Below are positions 50,150 to 58,198 of a stretch of DNA of 64,000 bases, in pieces (position 1 is the first letter of the stretch; each line of letters opens with the position of its first letter). Under the pieces are notes generated by a model, which was given only the letters and a program-made list of their open reading frames with translations, had not been told where the DNA came from and ran no database searches. The DNA comes from Mycolicibacterium septicum DSM 44393 (lineage in GTDB: Bacteria > Actinomycetota > Actinomycetes > Mycobacteriales > Mycobacteriaceae). Location of the stretch: assembly GCF_000455325.1 (NCBI RefSeq), contig NZ_HG322953.1, positions 59,011-123,010 on the forward strand. The letters are read 5' to 3'. A program made the position numbers and the translations under genes.

Positions 50150-51459
50150 AGGTTGCCCACTGTGTTTTCGATGTCGGCCTCAAGGTATTCGGCGTACTTC
50201 GCCTTCGCGGCGTCGCGCTTGCGGGGTATCCACTCGGTGGGCCAGGTGTCGGTGGTCGGCTGGTAGTCCCGCAAGACCTGCCGGGCGACGGTGGTCTTGT
50301 GTACCTCGGTTGGACCGTCGGCCAGTCCCATCACGGCGGCGCCGGTGACCATGCCCAGGAACGGCATCTCGTTGGTGACGCCGAGCGCGCCGTGGACCTG
50401 CATTGCGCGCCAGGCGATGTCGTGCAGCACGGTGGGCATGGCCACCTTGACCGCGGCGATGTCCTTGCGGACCTTCTTGTAGTCGTTGTACTTGTCGATC
50501 TCCCACGCGGTGTAGAGCACCATCAGCCGGAACTGCAGCAGCTGAGCGTAGGAGTCGGCGATGTAGCCCTGCACGAATTGCTTGTCGGACAGCCGGCTGC
50601 CCTGGGTCTCGCGGCTCAGCGCGCGTTCGCACATCATGTCCAGCGCCTTCTGGGCCAGGCCGATCGTGCGCATCGCGTGGTGAATCCGGCCGCCGCCCAA
50701 CCGGGTCTGCGCGATGACGAAGGCCTGTCCCTCGCCGCCGAGGAGGGCCTCGGCCGGTACCCGGACATTGTCATAGTGGATCAGCGCATGGCTGCCGTGG
50801 TTGTCGGCTTCGCCGTACAGTCCGACGTTGCGGACGATCTCGACGCCGGGGGTGTCGGTGGGCACGAGAAACATCGACATGCCCTGGTAGGCGCTGACTT
50901 CGGGATTGGTGACCACCATGACGATCAGGAACGAGGCCGTTGCGGCGTTGGAGGAGAAGAACTTCCAGCCATTGATCACCCAGTCGTCCCCGTCGCGTAC
51001 CGCGCTGGTGGTGAACAGCGTCGGGTCGGCACCGGCATGCGGTTCGGTCATCGAATAGCAGGAGAACAACTCGCCCTCGAGCAGCGGATGCAGGTACTGC
51101 TTCTTCTGCTCCTCGGTCCCGTAATGCGCGATGATCTCGGCGTTTCCGGTATCGGGGGCCTGACAGCCGAACACGATCGGGGCCCACTGAGAGCGGCCGA
51201 GGATCTCGTTCAGCAATGCCAGCTTGAGCTGTCCGTAACCCTGTCCGCCGAGTTCCGGACCGAGATGCGTTGCCCACAGACCCTTTTCGCGCACCTGGGC
51301 CTTGAGGGGATCGATCGCCTCGCGACGCTTGCCCTCCAGTTGGGTGAACTGAAGGTGTGGAAAGGCCAGGTCGAGCGGCTCGACCTGGTCGGTGACGAAT
51401 TCGTCGGCCCAGTCCAGTAGCTCCTGATACTGCGGGTCGGTCTCGAAATCCCACGCCAT
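50146..51459 (-). CDS. Acyl-CoA dehydrogenase, ACAD11/LvaC type
   Basis: 437 residues. TEPHAGADPTLF (about 134-145) is the middle-domain signature, and GGGRIHHAMRTIGLAQKALD (about 254-273) and LADGPTEVHKTTVARQVL (near the end) are marks of the ACAD10/11-type branch, where an aspartate in the ADGP segment stands near the normal catalytic glutamate position. It directly precedes and overlaps the kinase gene, so the two may form a 4-hydroxyacyl-CoA processing pair. The TetR gene lies 14 bases upstream on the same strand. Confidence 0.9.
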   Translation of the reverse strand: MAWDFETDPQYQELLDWADEFVTDQVEPLDLAFPHLQFTQLEGKRREAIDPLKAQVREKGLWATHLGPELGGQGYGQLKLALLNEILGRSQWAPIVFGCQAPDTGNAEIIAHYGTEEQKKQYLHPLLEGELFSCYSMTEPHAGADPTLFTTSAVRDGDDWVINGWKFFSSNAATASFLIVMVVTNPEVSAYQGMSMFLVPTDTPGVEIVRNVGLYGEADNHGSHALIHYDNVRVPAEALLGGEGQAFVIAQTRLGGGRIHHAMRTIGLAQKALDMMCERALSRETQGSRLSDKQFVQGYIADSYAQLLQFRLMVLYTAWEIDKYNDYKKVRKDIAAVKVAMPTVLHDIAWRAMQVHGALGVTNEMPFLGMVTGAAVMGLADGPTEVHKTTVARQVLRDYQPTTDTWPTEWIPRKRDAAKAKYAEYLEADIENTVGNL

Positions 51460-51473
51460 CGGGGTCCTCCGAT

Positions 51474-52139
51474 CTAGTTGTTGGTGGTGTTGAAGCCGGT
51501 GATCATCGCGCTGATGTCACGCGCGACGACGTCGGTGAACGAGCGGTTGCCGAAACCCCCGCCGGCCCAGTGCCGGACGCCCTCGCTGACAAGGATCTGG
51601 GCCAGCCGGGACAGGTGGGACACGTCGACGTGGGCGCCGAGCTTGCCGTCGGCCTGGGCCCGGCTGAACAACTCGCCGAACATGTCGGCGTCCTGGGTAT
51701 CCGGGTCGACGTCGCCGGCCAGGATCCGGTGTTCGTGCCGGTACCCCTCCAGGATCGTCTCGACGATCAGCTCGGGTGGATTGCGCGCCATCGACCGCTC
51801 AAGGCTGCGCAGTGCCTCGGTGATGACGGCGGTCATGTCGTAGTCGCCGACCAGCAGCGATTTCACCCGCTTCTGTGCCAACCGGGTGGAGGTCAGGCCC
51901 ACCTCGAACAGCACGTCCTCTTTGGCCGGGAAATAGAAGTAGAACAGGGCCCGGGACACCCCTGCGGCCCGGCAGATGTCGGCGACCGTGGTCTTCGCGT
52001 AGCCGTTGGTGCGCCAGAGTGCCATCGCGGCCTGCACCAGATCGCGCTTGGTCCGGTGCGAGCGGGCCCGTTGGAAGGACGCGCGACGTTGACTGCTGTC
52101 AGCAACCTCGGTCGTGGTTCCCTTGGGCATATACGGCAC
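51474..52139 (-). CDS. TetR family transcriptional regulator
   Basis: 221 residues from GTG; an ATG at 52130 would shorten it by three residues. The helix-turn-helix is at about 50-70 (TTVADICRAAGVSRALFYFYF). It heads the minus-strand unit with ACAD, kinase and quinone-reductase-like genes and is divergent from an SDR gene. The palindrome 52166-52188 sits between the two starts and is its likely operator. Confidence 0.9.
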   Translation of the reverse strand: MPYMPKGTTTEVADSSQRRASFQRARSHRTKRDLVQAAMALWRTNGYAKTTVADICRAAGVSRALFYFYFPAKEDVLFEVGLTSTRLAQKRVKSLLVGDYDMTAVITEALRSLERSMARNPPELIVETILEGYRHEHRILAGDVDPDTQDADMFGELFSRAQADGKLGAHVDVSHLSRLAQILVSEGVRHWAGGGFGNRSFTDVVARDISAMITGFNTTNN

Positions 52140-52165
52140 TTTAACAAGGGATTCCGCTCTTGAAA

Positions 52166-52188
52166 ATAGTTGACGTTTGTCTAACTAT
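52166..52188. promoter_or_regulatory. Inverted repeat in the TetR / SDR divergent region
   Basis: ATAGTTGAC and GTCTAACTAT are near-perfect arms, differing by one inserted base, around TTT plus G. It lies 27 bp from the TetR start and 7 bp before the SDR start, so it must overlap the SDR promoter or even its leader. Binding by the divergent TetR protein is the likely role. Confidence 0.6.
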
Positions 52189-52194
52189 CTCCCT

Positions 52195-52947
52195 ATGAGC
52201 CAACCCCTGCATGGTCGTAGGATTCTGGTCACCGGCGGCGCCTCGGGTATCGGGGCCGCCGCCGTGGACGTGCTGAGCGCCGCCGGCGCTCAGGTCGTGG
52301 CCACCTATCACCGCACTCCGCCACCGGACCGCCCGTCCGTGGCTTGGGTGCAGTGCGACCTCCGGGAAGCCGGAGCGGTTGATGCAATGACGGCCTCGGC
52401 GGTGCAGACCATGGGCGGCCTCGATGTGCTGGTGCACGCGGCGGGGTTGTGGCAACCGGGCATTCCCGGCCAGATCGAGGTGGCCGAGATCGACTACCTG
52501 GTCGACACCAACCTGAAGGCCACAATCCTCACCAATCAGGCCGCATACGCGGCGATGCGCGGAACGGGCGGACGCATCCTCAACTTCGGCTCGGCCGAGG
52601 CCGTCATGGGGAGCCCCATCTCGGCCGTGTACGCGGCGACCAAGGGGGCGGTACAGGCTTGGACGCGCTCGGCGGCCAAGGCCTGGGCGGCTGAGCGGGT
52701 CACGGTGAACGCGCTCGCGCCGGCGGTCGACACCCCGGGCGCAGACCGGTTGCGGGAATTCCTCGGGCCCGAGATGGCGAGACTCGTCGATCAGCAGATG
52801 AAGATGACGATCCCGCTGGGCGGCGCGCTGGGGGATCCGGCCCGCGACCTCGGGCCGGCTCTGGTGTTCCTGGCCGGCGACGGAGCGGGCTTCATCACCG
52901 GCCAGTTGATCGCTGTGGACGGCGGACTGACGATGCTGGGTGGTTAG
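52195..52947 (+). CDS. SDR family oxidoreductase
   Basis: 250 residues. TGGASGIGAAA (about 13-23), HAAG instead of NNAG (about 82), NFGSAEA with the catalytic serine, and YAATK are present, so NAD(P)-dependent alcohol/ketone chemistry is intact. The chosen ATG has no Shine-Dalgarno sequence and lies seven bases behind a palindrome, which would suit a leaderless transcript; leaderless genes are frequent in mycobacteria. It precedes a P450 operon by 134 bp, with shared operator boxes in between. Confidence 0.85.
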   Translation: MSQPLHGRRILVTGGASGIGAAAVDVLSAAGAQVVATYHRTPPPDRPSVAWVQCDLREAGAVDAMTASAVQTMGGLDVLVHAAGLWQPGIPGQIEVAEIDYLVDTNLKATILTNQAAYAAMRGTGGRILNFGSAEAVMGSPISAVYAATKGAVQAWTRSAAKAWAAERVTVNALAPAVDTPGADRLREFLGPEMARLVDQQMKMTIPLGGALGDPARDLGPALVFLAGDGAGFITGQLIAVDGGLTMLGG

Positions 52948-52948
52948 T

Positions 52949-52965
52949 TGAGAATACTATTCTTG
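52949..52965. promoter_or_regulatory. Operator box, copy 6 (P450/ferredoxin operon)
   Basis: TGAGAATACTATTCTTG matches the core at 11 of 12 arm positions. It begins one base after the SDR stop and lies 117 bp before the P450 start. A second, weaker box, GAGAGCCACATTCTC at 53039-53053 (10 of 12 matches), lies 28 bp before the P450 ATG, so two sites flank the presumed promoter. Confidence 0.65.
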
Positions 52966-53038
52966 CAGCTTGTCGCTGATAGGTCGGGGTGCGACGTTGA
53001 CGCGCCACCGGTGCTGTGGAAATCTACTATTCGTATAG

Positions 53039-53053
53039 GAGAGCCACATTCTC
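53039..53053. promoter_or_regulatory. Weak operator box, copy 7 (P450/ferredoxin operon)
   Basis: GAGAGCCACATTCTC has an intact right arm and two mismatches in the left. It is 89 bp centre-to-centre from box 6, and just after a short CTATTCGTATAG repeat. Its position directly upstream of the P450 ribosome-binding region supports a role; alone it would be marginal. Confidence 0.45.
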
Positions 53054-53081
53054 ATACGTGTGGCTGGAACGGGAGCAGCTG

Positions 53082-54362
53082 ATGGCGATCGACCCAACCG
53101 GTATCGATTTTTTTCGCGATGAACGATTGGTCGACAACCCGTACCCATTCTTCGAGGCGCTGCGGAACAAATGCCCGGTCACCCGGGAAGACCACTACAA
53201 CGTGACCATGGTGACCGGCTGGGACGAGGCCGTGCAGGTCTACAACGACGAGGAGACCTTCTCGTCCTGCCTGTCGGTCACCGGGCCGTTCCCGGGTTTC
53301 CCGGTTCCGCTGGAGGGGCGCAGTGCCGAGGAGGTGACTGCGCTCATCGACAAGCACCGCAACGATCTGCCGTTCAGCGATCAGCTGCCGACGCTGGATC
53401 CGCCCACCCACACCGATCACCGCTCGCTGTTGATGCGGTTGATCACGCCCAAGCGCCTCAAGGAGAACGAGGACGCCATGTGGCAGTTGGCCGACGAGGT
53501 GCTCGACAGCTACCTGGCGTCCGGCGGCGGCGAGTTCATCAAAGGCTTCGCCGGTCCGTTCACGCTCCTGGTGATCGCCGACCTGCTCGGGATCCCGCCC
53601 GAGGATCGGGAAGGCTTCGTCAACGGCATCAAGCAGCATTCGGGCGGCGGAATCGGCAGCACCAGCAAGGAATCGCTGTCCCACAGCCCGCTGGAGTTCC
53701 TCTACGGCCAGTTCTCCGACTACGTGTCGGACCGCCGGGCCAACCCGCGCGACGACGTCCTCACCGGGCTGGCCGAGGCCACGTTCCCGGACGGCAGCAT
53801 CCCCGACGTCGGCGATGTCGCGCGGGTGGCGACGAATGTCTTCTCGGCCGGGCAGGAGACCACGGTGCGCCTGCTCAGCACCGCGCTGAAGGTCTTGGGT
53901 GAACAACCGGAGATCCAGCAGCGGCTTCGGGCCGACCGCAGCCTGATCCCGAACTTCATCGAGGAGGCGCTGCGGATCGAGAGCCCGGTGAAGGGCGACT
54001 TCCGGCTGTCACGCTGCCCGGTGACGGTCGGCGACACCGAGTTGAATGCCGGTACCACGGTGATGGTGCTCAACGGTGCGGCCAACCGGGATCCGCGGCG
54101 CTTCGAGGATCCCGACACCTTCGACCCGGCGCGCAAGAATGCCCGCCAGCACCTGGCTTTCGGCCGCGGCATCCACAGCTGCCCCGGTGCCCCGTTGGCA
54201 CGTGCCGAGACCCGGGTAGGTATCGAGCGGTTGCTGGACCGGACCAGCGACATCCGGATCTCCGAGGCCGAGCACGGTTCGGACGGCGACCGTCGCTACA
54301 ACTACATCCCCACCTTTATCCTGCGTGGGCTGACCGAACTGCACCTGGAGTTCGACAGCTGA
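53082..54362 (+). CDS. Cytochrome P450
   Basis: 426 residues from the ATG six bases after GGGAG; earlier in-frame starts at 53016 and 53058 lie in or beside operator box 7 and lack such a site. The I-helix motif is SAGQETT (about 262), ExxR is in EEALRIE (about 301), and the haem loop is FGRGIHSCPGAPLAR with the cysteine near 368. The ferredoxin gene overlaps its stop by one base. It is the first gene of a four-gene operon (P450, ferredoxin, DUF1330, luciferase-like) in the candidate regulon. Confidence 0.93.
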   Translation: MAIDPTGIDFFRDERLVDNPYPFFEALRNKCPVTREDHYNVTMVTGWDEAVQVYNDEETFSSCLSVTGPFPGFPVPLEGRSAEEVTALIDKHRNDLPFSDQLPTLDPPTHTDHRSLLMRLITPKRLKENEDAMWQLADEVLDSYLASGGGEFIKGFAGPFTLLVIADLLGIPPEDREGFVNGIKQHSGGGIGSTSKESLSHSPLEFLYGQFSDYVSDRRANPRDDVLTGLAEATFPDGSIPDVGDVARVATNVFSAGQETTVRLLSTALKVLGEQPEIQQRLRADRSLIPNFIEEALRIESPVKGDFRLSRCPVTVGDTELNAGTTVMVLNGAANRDPRRFEDPDTFDPARKNARQHLAFGRGIHSCPGAPLARAETRVGIERLLDRTSDIRISEAEHGSDGDRRYNYIPTFILRGLTELHLEFDS

Positions 54363-54556
54363 TGCGGGTCCGGGTTGACGAGGACCGTTGTGCAGGCCAC
54401 GGCATGTGCCTGACGCTGTGCCCCGAGGTCTTCGAGATGTCAGACGACGGTTGGGCGGTGGCCGATCCGGACGAGGTTCCGGCCGGTCTTGAGGATGCGG
54501 CACGCGAGGCGATACAGAATTGCCCGGAGCGGGCAATCAGCGAAATCGAAGGCTAG
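54362..54556 (+). CDS. Small ferredoxin (P450 redox partner type)
   Basis: 64 residues, start overlapping the P450 stop by one base. The cluster motif is C10-AGHGM-C16-LTL-C20-P ... C54-P, with His13 at the variable position. The additional Cys20 could allow a [4Fe-4S] cluster, or the cluster may remain [3Fe-4S] as usual for CxxHxxC proteins. It is the dedicated electron donor for the adjacent P450. The partner reductase is not local. Confidence 0.92.
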   Translation: MRVRVDEDRCAGHGMCLTLCPEVFEMSDDGWAVADPDEVPAGLEDAAREAIQNCPERAISEIEG

Positions 54557-54571
54557 AGAAGGAGTTCGGAC

Positions 54572-54868
54572 ATGGCAGCTGCCAAGGGATATGTGATCAT
54601 CACCGAGGACATCAAGGACCCGGCCGGGATGGGGGAGTACGCGAAGCTGGCGTCGAAGGCGATGGGCGGCGCCACCATCGTGGCCGTCGACCAGAAGCCT
54701 GAGGTGATCGAGGGCGCGTGGCACGGCACCCAGACCGTCGTGCTGGAATTCGAGTCTGTCGACGCCGCGCGCGATTGGTATTACTCCGACGCCTACCAGG
54801 CAGCCGCCAAGGTCCGCCAGGGCGCGGCGGAGTGCAACGGCATCATCATCTCCGGCTTCCCTTCCTGA
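54572..54868 (+). CDS. DUF1330 family protein
   Basis: 98 residues behind AGAAGGAG. KGYVIITEDIKDPAGMGEY at the N terminus, then GATIVAVDQKPEVIEG and WYYSDAYQAAAKVRQGAAE, are the standard features of DUF1330, a small dimeric alpha/beta-barrel fold of unknown chemistry related to the ABM superfamily. It lies between the P450/ferredoxin pair and a luciferase-like enzyme, so it may act on or protect a product of these oxidations. No catalytic residue is established for the family. Confidence 0.87.
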   Translation: MAAAKGYVIITEDIKDPAGMGEYAKLASKAMGGATIVAVDQKPEVIEGAWHGTQTVVLEFESVDAARDWYYSDAYQAAAKVRQGAAECNGIIISGFPS

Positions 54869-54880
54869 TCGGCGGCCGCA

Positions 54881-55801
54881 GTGCGTTACAGCATCACCTA
54901 CCCGATGCACACTCACCCCTACCACCCGGATCTGGTGAGCGGCAGCGGAGTTGCGGCGATGGCGGCTGCGGCCGAAGCGGCGGGTTTCGACGGCTTCGGG
55001 TTCACCGACCATCCCGCCCCGTCGCAACGCTGGCTCGACGCCGGCGGCCACGATGCGTTGGATCCGTTCGTGGCGATGGGTTTCGCCGCGGCACACACCA
55101 CGACGCTGCGCCTGGTGCCCAACATCGTGGTGCTGCCGTATCGAAACCCGTTCGTGGTGGCCAAATCCGGCGCCACACTTGACCTGCTATCCGGCGGCCG
55201 GTTCACCCTGGCCGTCGGAGTCGGTTACCTCAAACGGGAATTCGCCGCGCTCGGGGTGTCCTACGACGAGCGCGCCGCACTGTTCGACGAGGCGCTCGAG
55301 GTGATCCGCGGCGTCTGGACCACCGACGATTACACCTTCGAGGGCACGAACTTCAGCGCAAAGGGCATCACGGCGCACCCACGGCCGGCGGCGAGCCCGC
55401 ATCCTCCGATCTGGATCGGCGGCAACACGTCTGCCGCGCGCGCTCGCGTGGCCAAACACGGCGACGGTTGGTGCCCGTTCGCCGCGCCGGCGGGTCTGGC
55501 CAAGACCGCGGGTACAGCAGCGATCGATTCACTGGACGCCTTGGCCACCGGTATCGAGGATCTGCGGGCGCGGCTGGCCGCGGCCGGTCGCGATTCGGAC
55601 GCAATCGATATCGTGTTCAACAACTTTGAGGGCGGAAGCCCCGGCGACGACGACTTCGATGCCGAAGCCTATCTGGCCGGTGTGGACAAGCTCGCCGCGC
55701 TGGGAGTGACCTGGCTGCACGTGACTCTGCCCGGCGACAGTCTGGCGCATGCGCTGGAGGCCGCCGAGAAATTCGGGAAGACGGTCATCGCCGCCGCGTA
55801 G
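54881..55801 (+). CDS. LLM-class F420-dependent oxidoreductase
   Basis: 306 residues, GTG start 12 bases after the DUF1330 stop. GFGFTDHPAPSQRW (about 36-49), VLPYRNPFVVAKSGATLDLL and GVGVGYLKREFAALG are typical of the F420-dependent luciferase-like group abundant in mycobacteria. It is much shorter than the 10298-11605 family member. It could use F420H2 for a reduction or F420 for an oxidation following the P450. It closes the operon, with a long hairpin after it. Confidence 0.87.
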   Translation: MRYSITYPMHTHPYHPDLVSGSGVAAMAAAAEAAGFDGFGFTDHPAPSQRWLDAGGHDALDPFVAMGFAAAHTTTLRLVPNIVVLPYRNPFVVAKSGATLDLLSGGRFTLAVGVGYLKREFAALGVSYDERAALFDEALEVIRGVWTTDDYTFEGTNFSAKGITAHPRPAASPHPPIWIGGNTSAARARVAKHGDGWCPFAAPAGLAKTAGTAAIDSLDALATGIEDLRARLAAAGRDSDAIDIVFNNFEGGSPGDDDFDAEAYLAGVDKLAALGVTWLHVTLPGDSLAHALEAAEKFGKTVIAAA

Positions 55802-55812
55802 GCCATTCCCGC

Positions 55813-55869
55813 CGAGATCAACGCCATGGTCGGTTTTCCGATCCGGAAGCGACCACAGCGTTGATCTCG
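55813..55869. terminator. Long hairpin between convergent genes
   Basis: CGAGATCAACGC and GCGTTGATCTCG are perfect 12-bp arms about 33 bases apart, and the interior contains smaller complementary GGTCG/CGACC and TTCCG/CGGAA segments. It lies between the luciferase-like gene and the convergent hydrolase gene, a few bases from the latter's end. Probably a bidirectional terminator. Confidence 0.6.
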
Positions 55870-55877
55870 CGGACAGA

Positions 55878-56645
55878 TCAGGCCGGCGTCAACGCGGCAA
55901 TCGGCGTGGTGGTCGTGGCGTGCACCAGCAGCTCGGCCAGCTCGCGCGGGCGGCTCAGGAATGGCGAATGCGATGCGTCGATGGTCAGCTGTTCGACACC
56001 GAGGCGTTGGGTGACGGTGTCGGCCAGCCATTGCGGCATCGAGCGGTCCTGCAGACAGCGGATGAAGCTGCGCGGCAGATCGGCCGCCCAGAACTGCGGC
56101 ACCGACACCGGCGTGACCGTGGTGTCACCGAACCGCTCGGGACCGAGACGATCGAAAGCCCAACGCGCCGTGGCCTCGTCGCAGTCGTGGTAGAAGTAAC
56201 GCCACGCCCCGTCGAAGTCGGCGAAGTGCATGGCGCCTTCCTCGTCGAAATGCAGGTAGCCCAGCATCTCGCCGACATCACCGTCGAACTCGCCGCCCAA
56301 TTGGTCCTCGGCCGAACGCATGGCCATGGCTTCGGGATAGGTCCGGCCTTCCCTGGGCAGTGCCGCGGCCAGATACACGATGTGGCCCACCAGTTCCGGG
56401 GCTGCATCGGCAGCGAGGGTCGCGTCGAACCCGCCGCCGGAATGTCCGACCAGCACATCCCCGGGCTGCATCACCTCGACGATCGCGGCCCGCCGGTTGG
56501 CCAGGGTTGATTCCTCGGCTACCCGGGCGCCGTGTCCGGGCAGGTCCACAGCGACGCCGTCGTGACCCAGGCTCTGCAACTCGGCGACGGTCCGCTCCCA
56601 GCACCAGGCCGCGTGAAAACCGCCGTGTACGAAGACGAACCGCAC
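55878..56645 (-). CDS. Alpha/beta hydrolase (esterase/HNL-like branch)
   Basis: 255 residues from the GTG two bases after the ferredoxin stop. It opens directly with RFVFVHGGFHAAWCWE (oxyanion HGG), the nucleophile is in VGHSGGG (about residue 81), and the histidine in IDASHSPFLSRP near the C terminus. This pattern matches the small esterase/hydroxynitrile-lyase/salicylate-esterase branch rather than meta-cleavage hydrolases. It is the last gene of a P450/ferredoxin/hydrolase unit. It probably hydrolyses an ester or lactone. Confidence 0.85.
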   Translation of the reverse strand: MRFVFVHGGFHAAWCWERTVAELQSLGHDGVAVDLPGHGARVAEESTLANRRAAIVEVMQPGDVLVGHSGGGFDATLAADAAPELVGHIVYLAAALPREGRTYPEAMAMRSAEDQLGGEFDGDVGEMLGYLHFDEEGAMHFADFDGAWRYFYHDCDEATARWAFDRLGPERFGDTTVTPVSVPQFWAADLPRSFIRCLQDRSMPQWLADTVTQRLGVEQLTIDASHSPFLSRPRELAELLVHATTTTPIAALTPA

Positions 56646-56647
56646 GC

Positions 56648-56851
56648 CTACTCGTCCTTGATCGAGATGGCCTGCCGGGGACACTGGCGCACCGCTTCGC
56701 GGATCAGCGCCTCGTTCTCGGGCGTCACATCCTCCTGAAGGATGTGGAGGTAGTCCTGATCGTCGAGATCGAACACTTCGGGGATGATCCCCATACAGAC
56801 CGCGTTGCTCTCGCAGATCTCGAAATCGACGTGAACCTTCTTGGTCATCAC
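56648..56851 (-). CDS. Small ferredoxin (P450 redox partner type)
   Basis: 67 residues. C13-ESNAV-C19 ... C57-P gives the CxxXxxC(x)nCP motif with Asn16 at the variable position, and three cysteines in total, so a [3Fe-4S] cluster is likely. It is strongly acidic in the middle. The start overlaps the P450 stop by 4 bases, making it that enzyme's partner. Confidence 0.92.
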   Translation of the reverse strand: MMTKKVHVDFEICESNAVCMGIIPEVFDLDDQDYLHILQEDVTPENEALIREAVRQCPRQAISIKDE

Positions 56852-58050
56852 CTCAACACCCTCACCGGCACGTGCGAGTAACCCGCCACATTCTGCATGT
56901 GAACCCTCTGCAGCTCATCCCATCTCACCTCGTAGCGGGGCATGAAGTCGAGTAGCTTCTCCAGCGCGACGGCGCTTTCCATACGGGCCAGTGCGGCGCC
57001 CAGACAGCTGTGGATGCCGTAGCCCAGGCCCAGGTTCTGTGCCTCCGTGCGGTCGCGCTCGATGTCGAAGGCGTCGGCGTCGGTGAACGCGTTGGGATCG
57101 CGGTTGGCCGCGGCACTGATCAGGAACACCGCCTTGCCCGCCGGGATGGTGCCGCTCGGCACGTGGGCTTCCTTGAGGGTGTAGCGCACGTTGTACTGCA
57201 CCGGACCCTCGTAGCGCAGCAATTCCTCGATGGCGGCCGGGACCTTGTCGCGGTCGTCGAGGAGTTTCTGCCACTGCTCCGGGTTGCGCGCGAACAGCAC
57301 CATGGCGGTGCCGATGAGTTTGGTGACGGTCTCGGCGCCGGCCCCACCGAGCAGGGTGGCGAACCCGGTGATCTCGATGTCGTCGAGGCGGCGCATCTGG
57401 CCGTCCTCGCCGGGAATCTCCGCGGCGATCAGCCGGCTGATCATGTCGTCCTGCGGGTCTTCCCGGCGCTTCTGCACCAGCCCGTAGTAGTAGATGCCGG
57501 TGTCGATGTTGGCCTGCATCCCGGCTTCTGAGTAGCCGATCTGCCCGGGCTCACGGGACAGGCTGGTGTCGATCCAGTGCCGGACCTGCTGGCGGTACTC
57601 CGGGTCGACGCCGGCCATCCGGGTGATGACCTCGACCGGGAACGGGCCCGAGAAATCCTGGACGACGTCGAACTCGTCGGACTTGATCAATCCGAGGTGG
57701 TAGTCGATCTGCTCGACCACGGTGTCGCGCTGGCTCTGGATCATGCGCGGGGTGAACGCCTTGTTGAGCAGGCTGCGCATGTGCCGGTGATCGGGCGGGT
57801 CCATGAAGATGATCGACTTCTGCGGCGGCTCGTCGCTTTGCACCATGGCCAGATCGCAGCCGCGCGACGAGGAGAACGCCTCGTGATCCTTCAGGGCCGC
57901 CGACACGTCCTCATGCCGGGTCAGGGCAAAGAAGTCGGAGTCCTCGTTGTAGTACAGCGGCGCGTCCTGGCGCATCCGCCGGTACATGTCGAACGGGTTG
58001 TTGAAGAACTCCTCGGAGAACGGATCGAAAATCACCTGGGCCTTGGTCAT
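56848..58050 (-). CDS. Cytochrome P450
   Basis: 400 residues. The I-helix motif is GGAGAET (about 242), ExxR is in EELLRYE (about 281), and the haem loop is LGYGIHSCLGAALAR with the cysteine near 350; leucine replaces the common phenylalanine at the first loop position. A ferredoxin gene overlaps its 3' end. Together with the esterase it forms a three-gene unit. About 60-80 bp upstream lies an inverted repeat (58109-58133) that may carry regulation. Confidence 0.93.
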   Translation of the reverse strand: MTKAQVIFDPFSEEFFNNPFDMYRRMRQDAPLYYNEDSDFFALTRHEDVSAALKDHEAFSSSRGCDLAMVQSDEPPQKSIIFMDPPDHRHMRSLLNKAFTPRMIQSQRDTVVEQIDYHLGLIKSDEFDVVQDFSGPFPVEVITRMAGVDPEYRQQVRHWIDTSLSREPGQIGYSEAGMQANIDTGIYYYGLVQKRREDPQDDMISRLIAAEIPGEDGQMRRLDDIEITGFATLLGGAGAETVTKLIGTAMVLFARNPEQWQKLLDDRDKVPAAIEELLRYEGPVQYNVRYTLKEAHVPSGTIPAGKAVFLISAAANRDPNAFTDADAFDIERDRTEAQNLGLGYGIHSCLGAALARMESAVALEKLLDFMPRYEVRWDELQRVHMQNVAGYSHVPVRVLR

Positions 58051-58108
58051 TGGCTGGCTCCTCCTTCGCGGCGGGCTGCGCCGGAAGTGCTGTGAAACGT
58101 TACGGGAA

Positions 58109-58133
58109 ACTGTTGAACTGTAACGCTAACAGT
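58109..58133. promoter_or_regulatory. Candidate operator upstream of the P450/ferredoxin unit
   Basis: ACTGTT and AACAGT are perfect 6-bp arms 13 bp apart, and GTTAC/GTAAC at 58099 and 58120 add overlapping symmetry. The region lies 59-83 bp upstream of the P450 start at 58050. It does not match the GAGAAT boxes, so another regulator would be involved. Confidence 0.4.
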
Positions 58134-58198
58134 AAACCCTCCGGGGGTGTTTGAAAAGCACAAAATGGGTGCTGATCAGGTCGTGACGGCGGGCCGGC

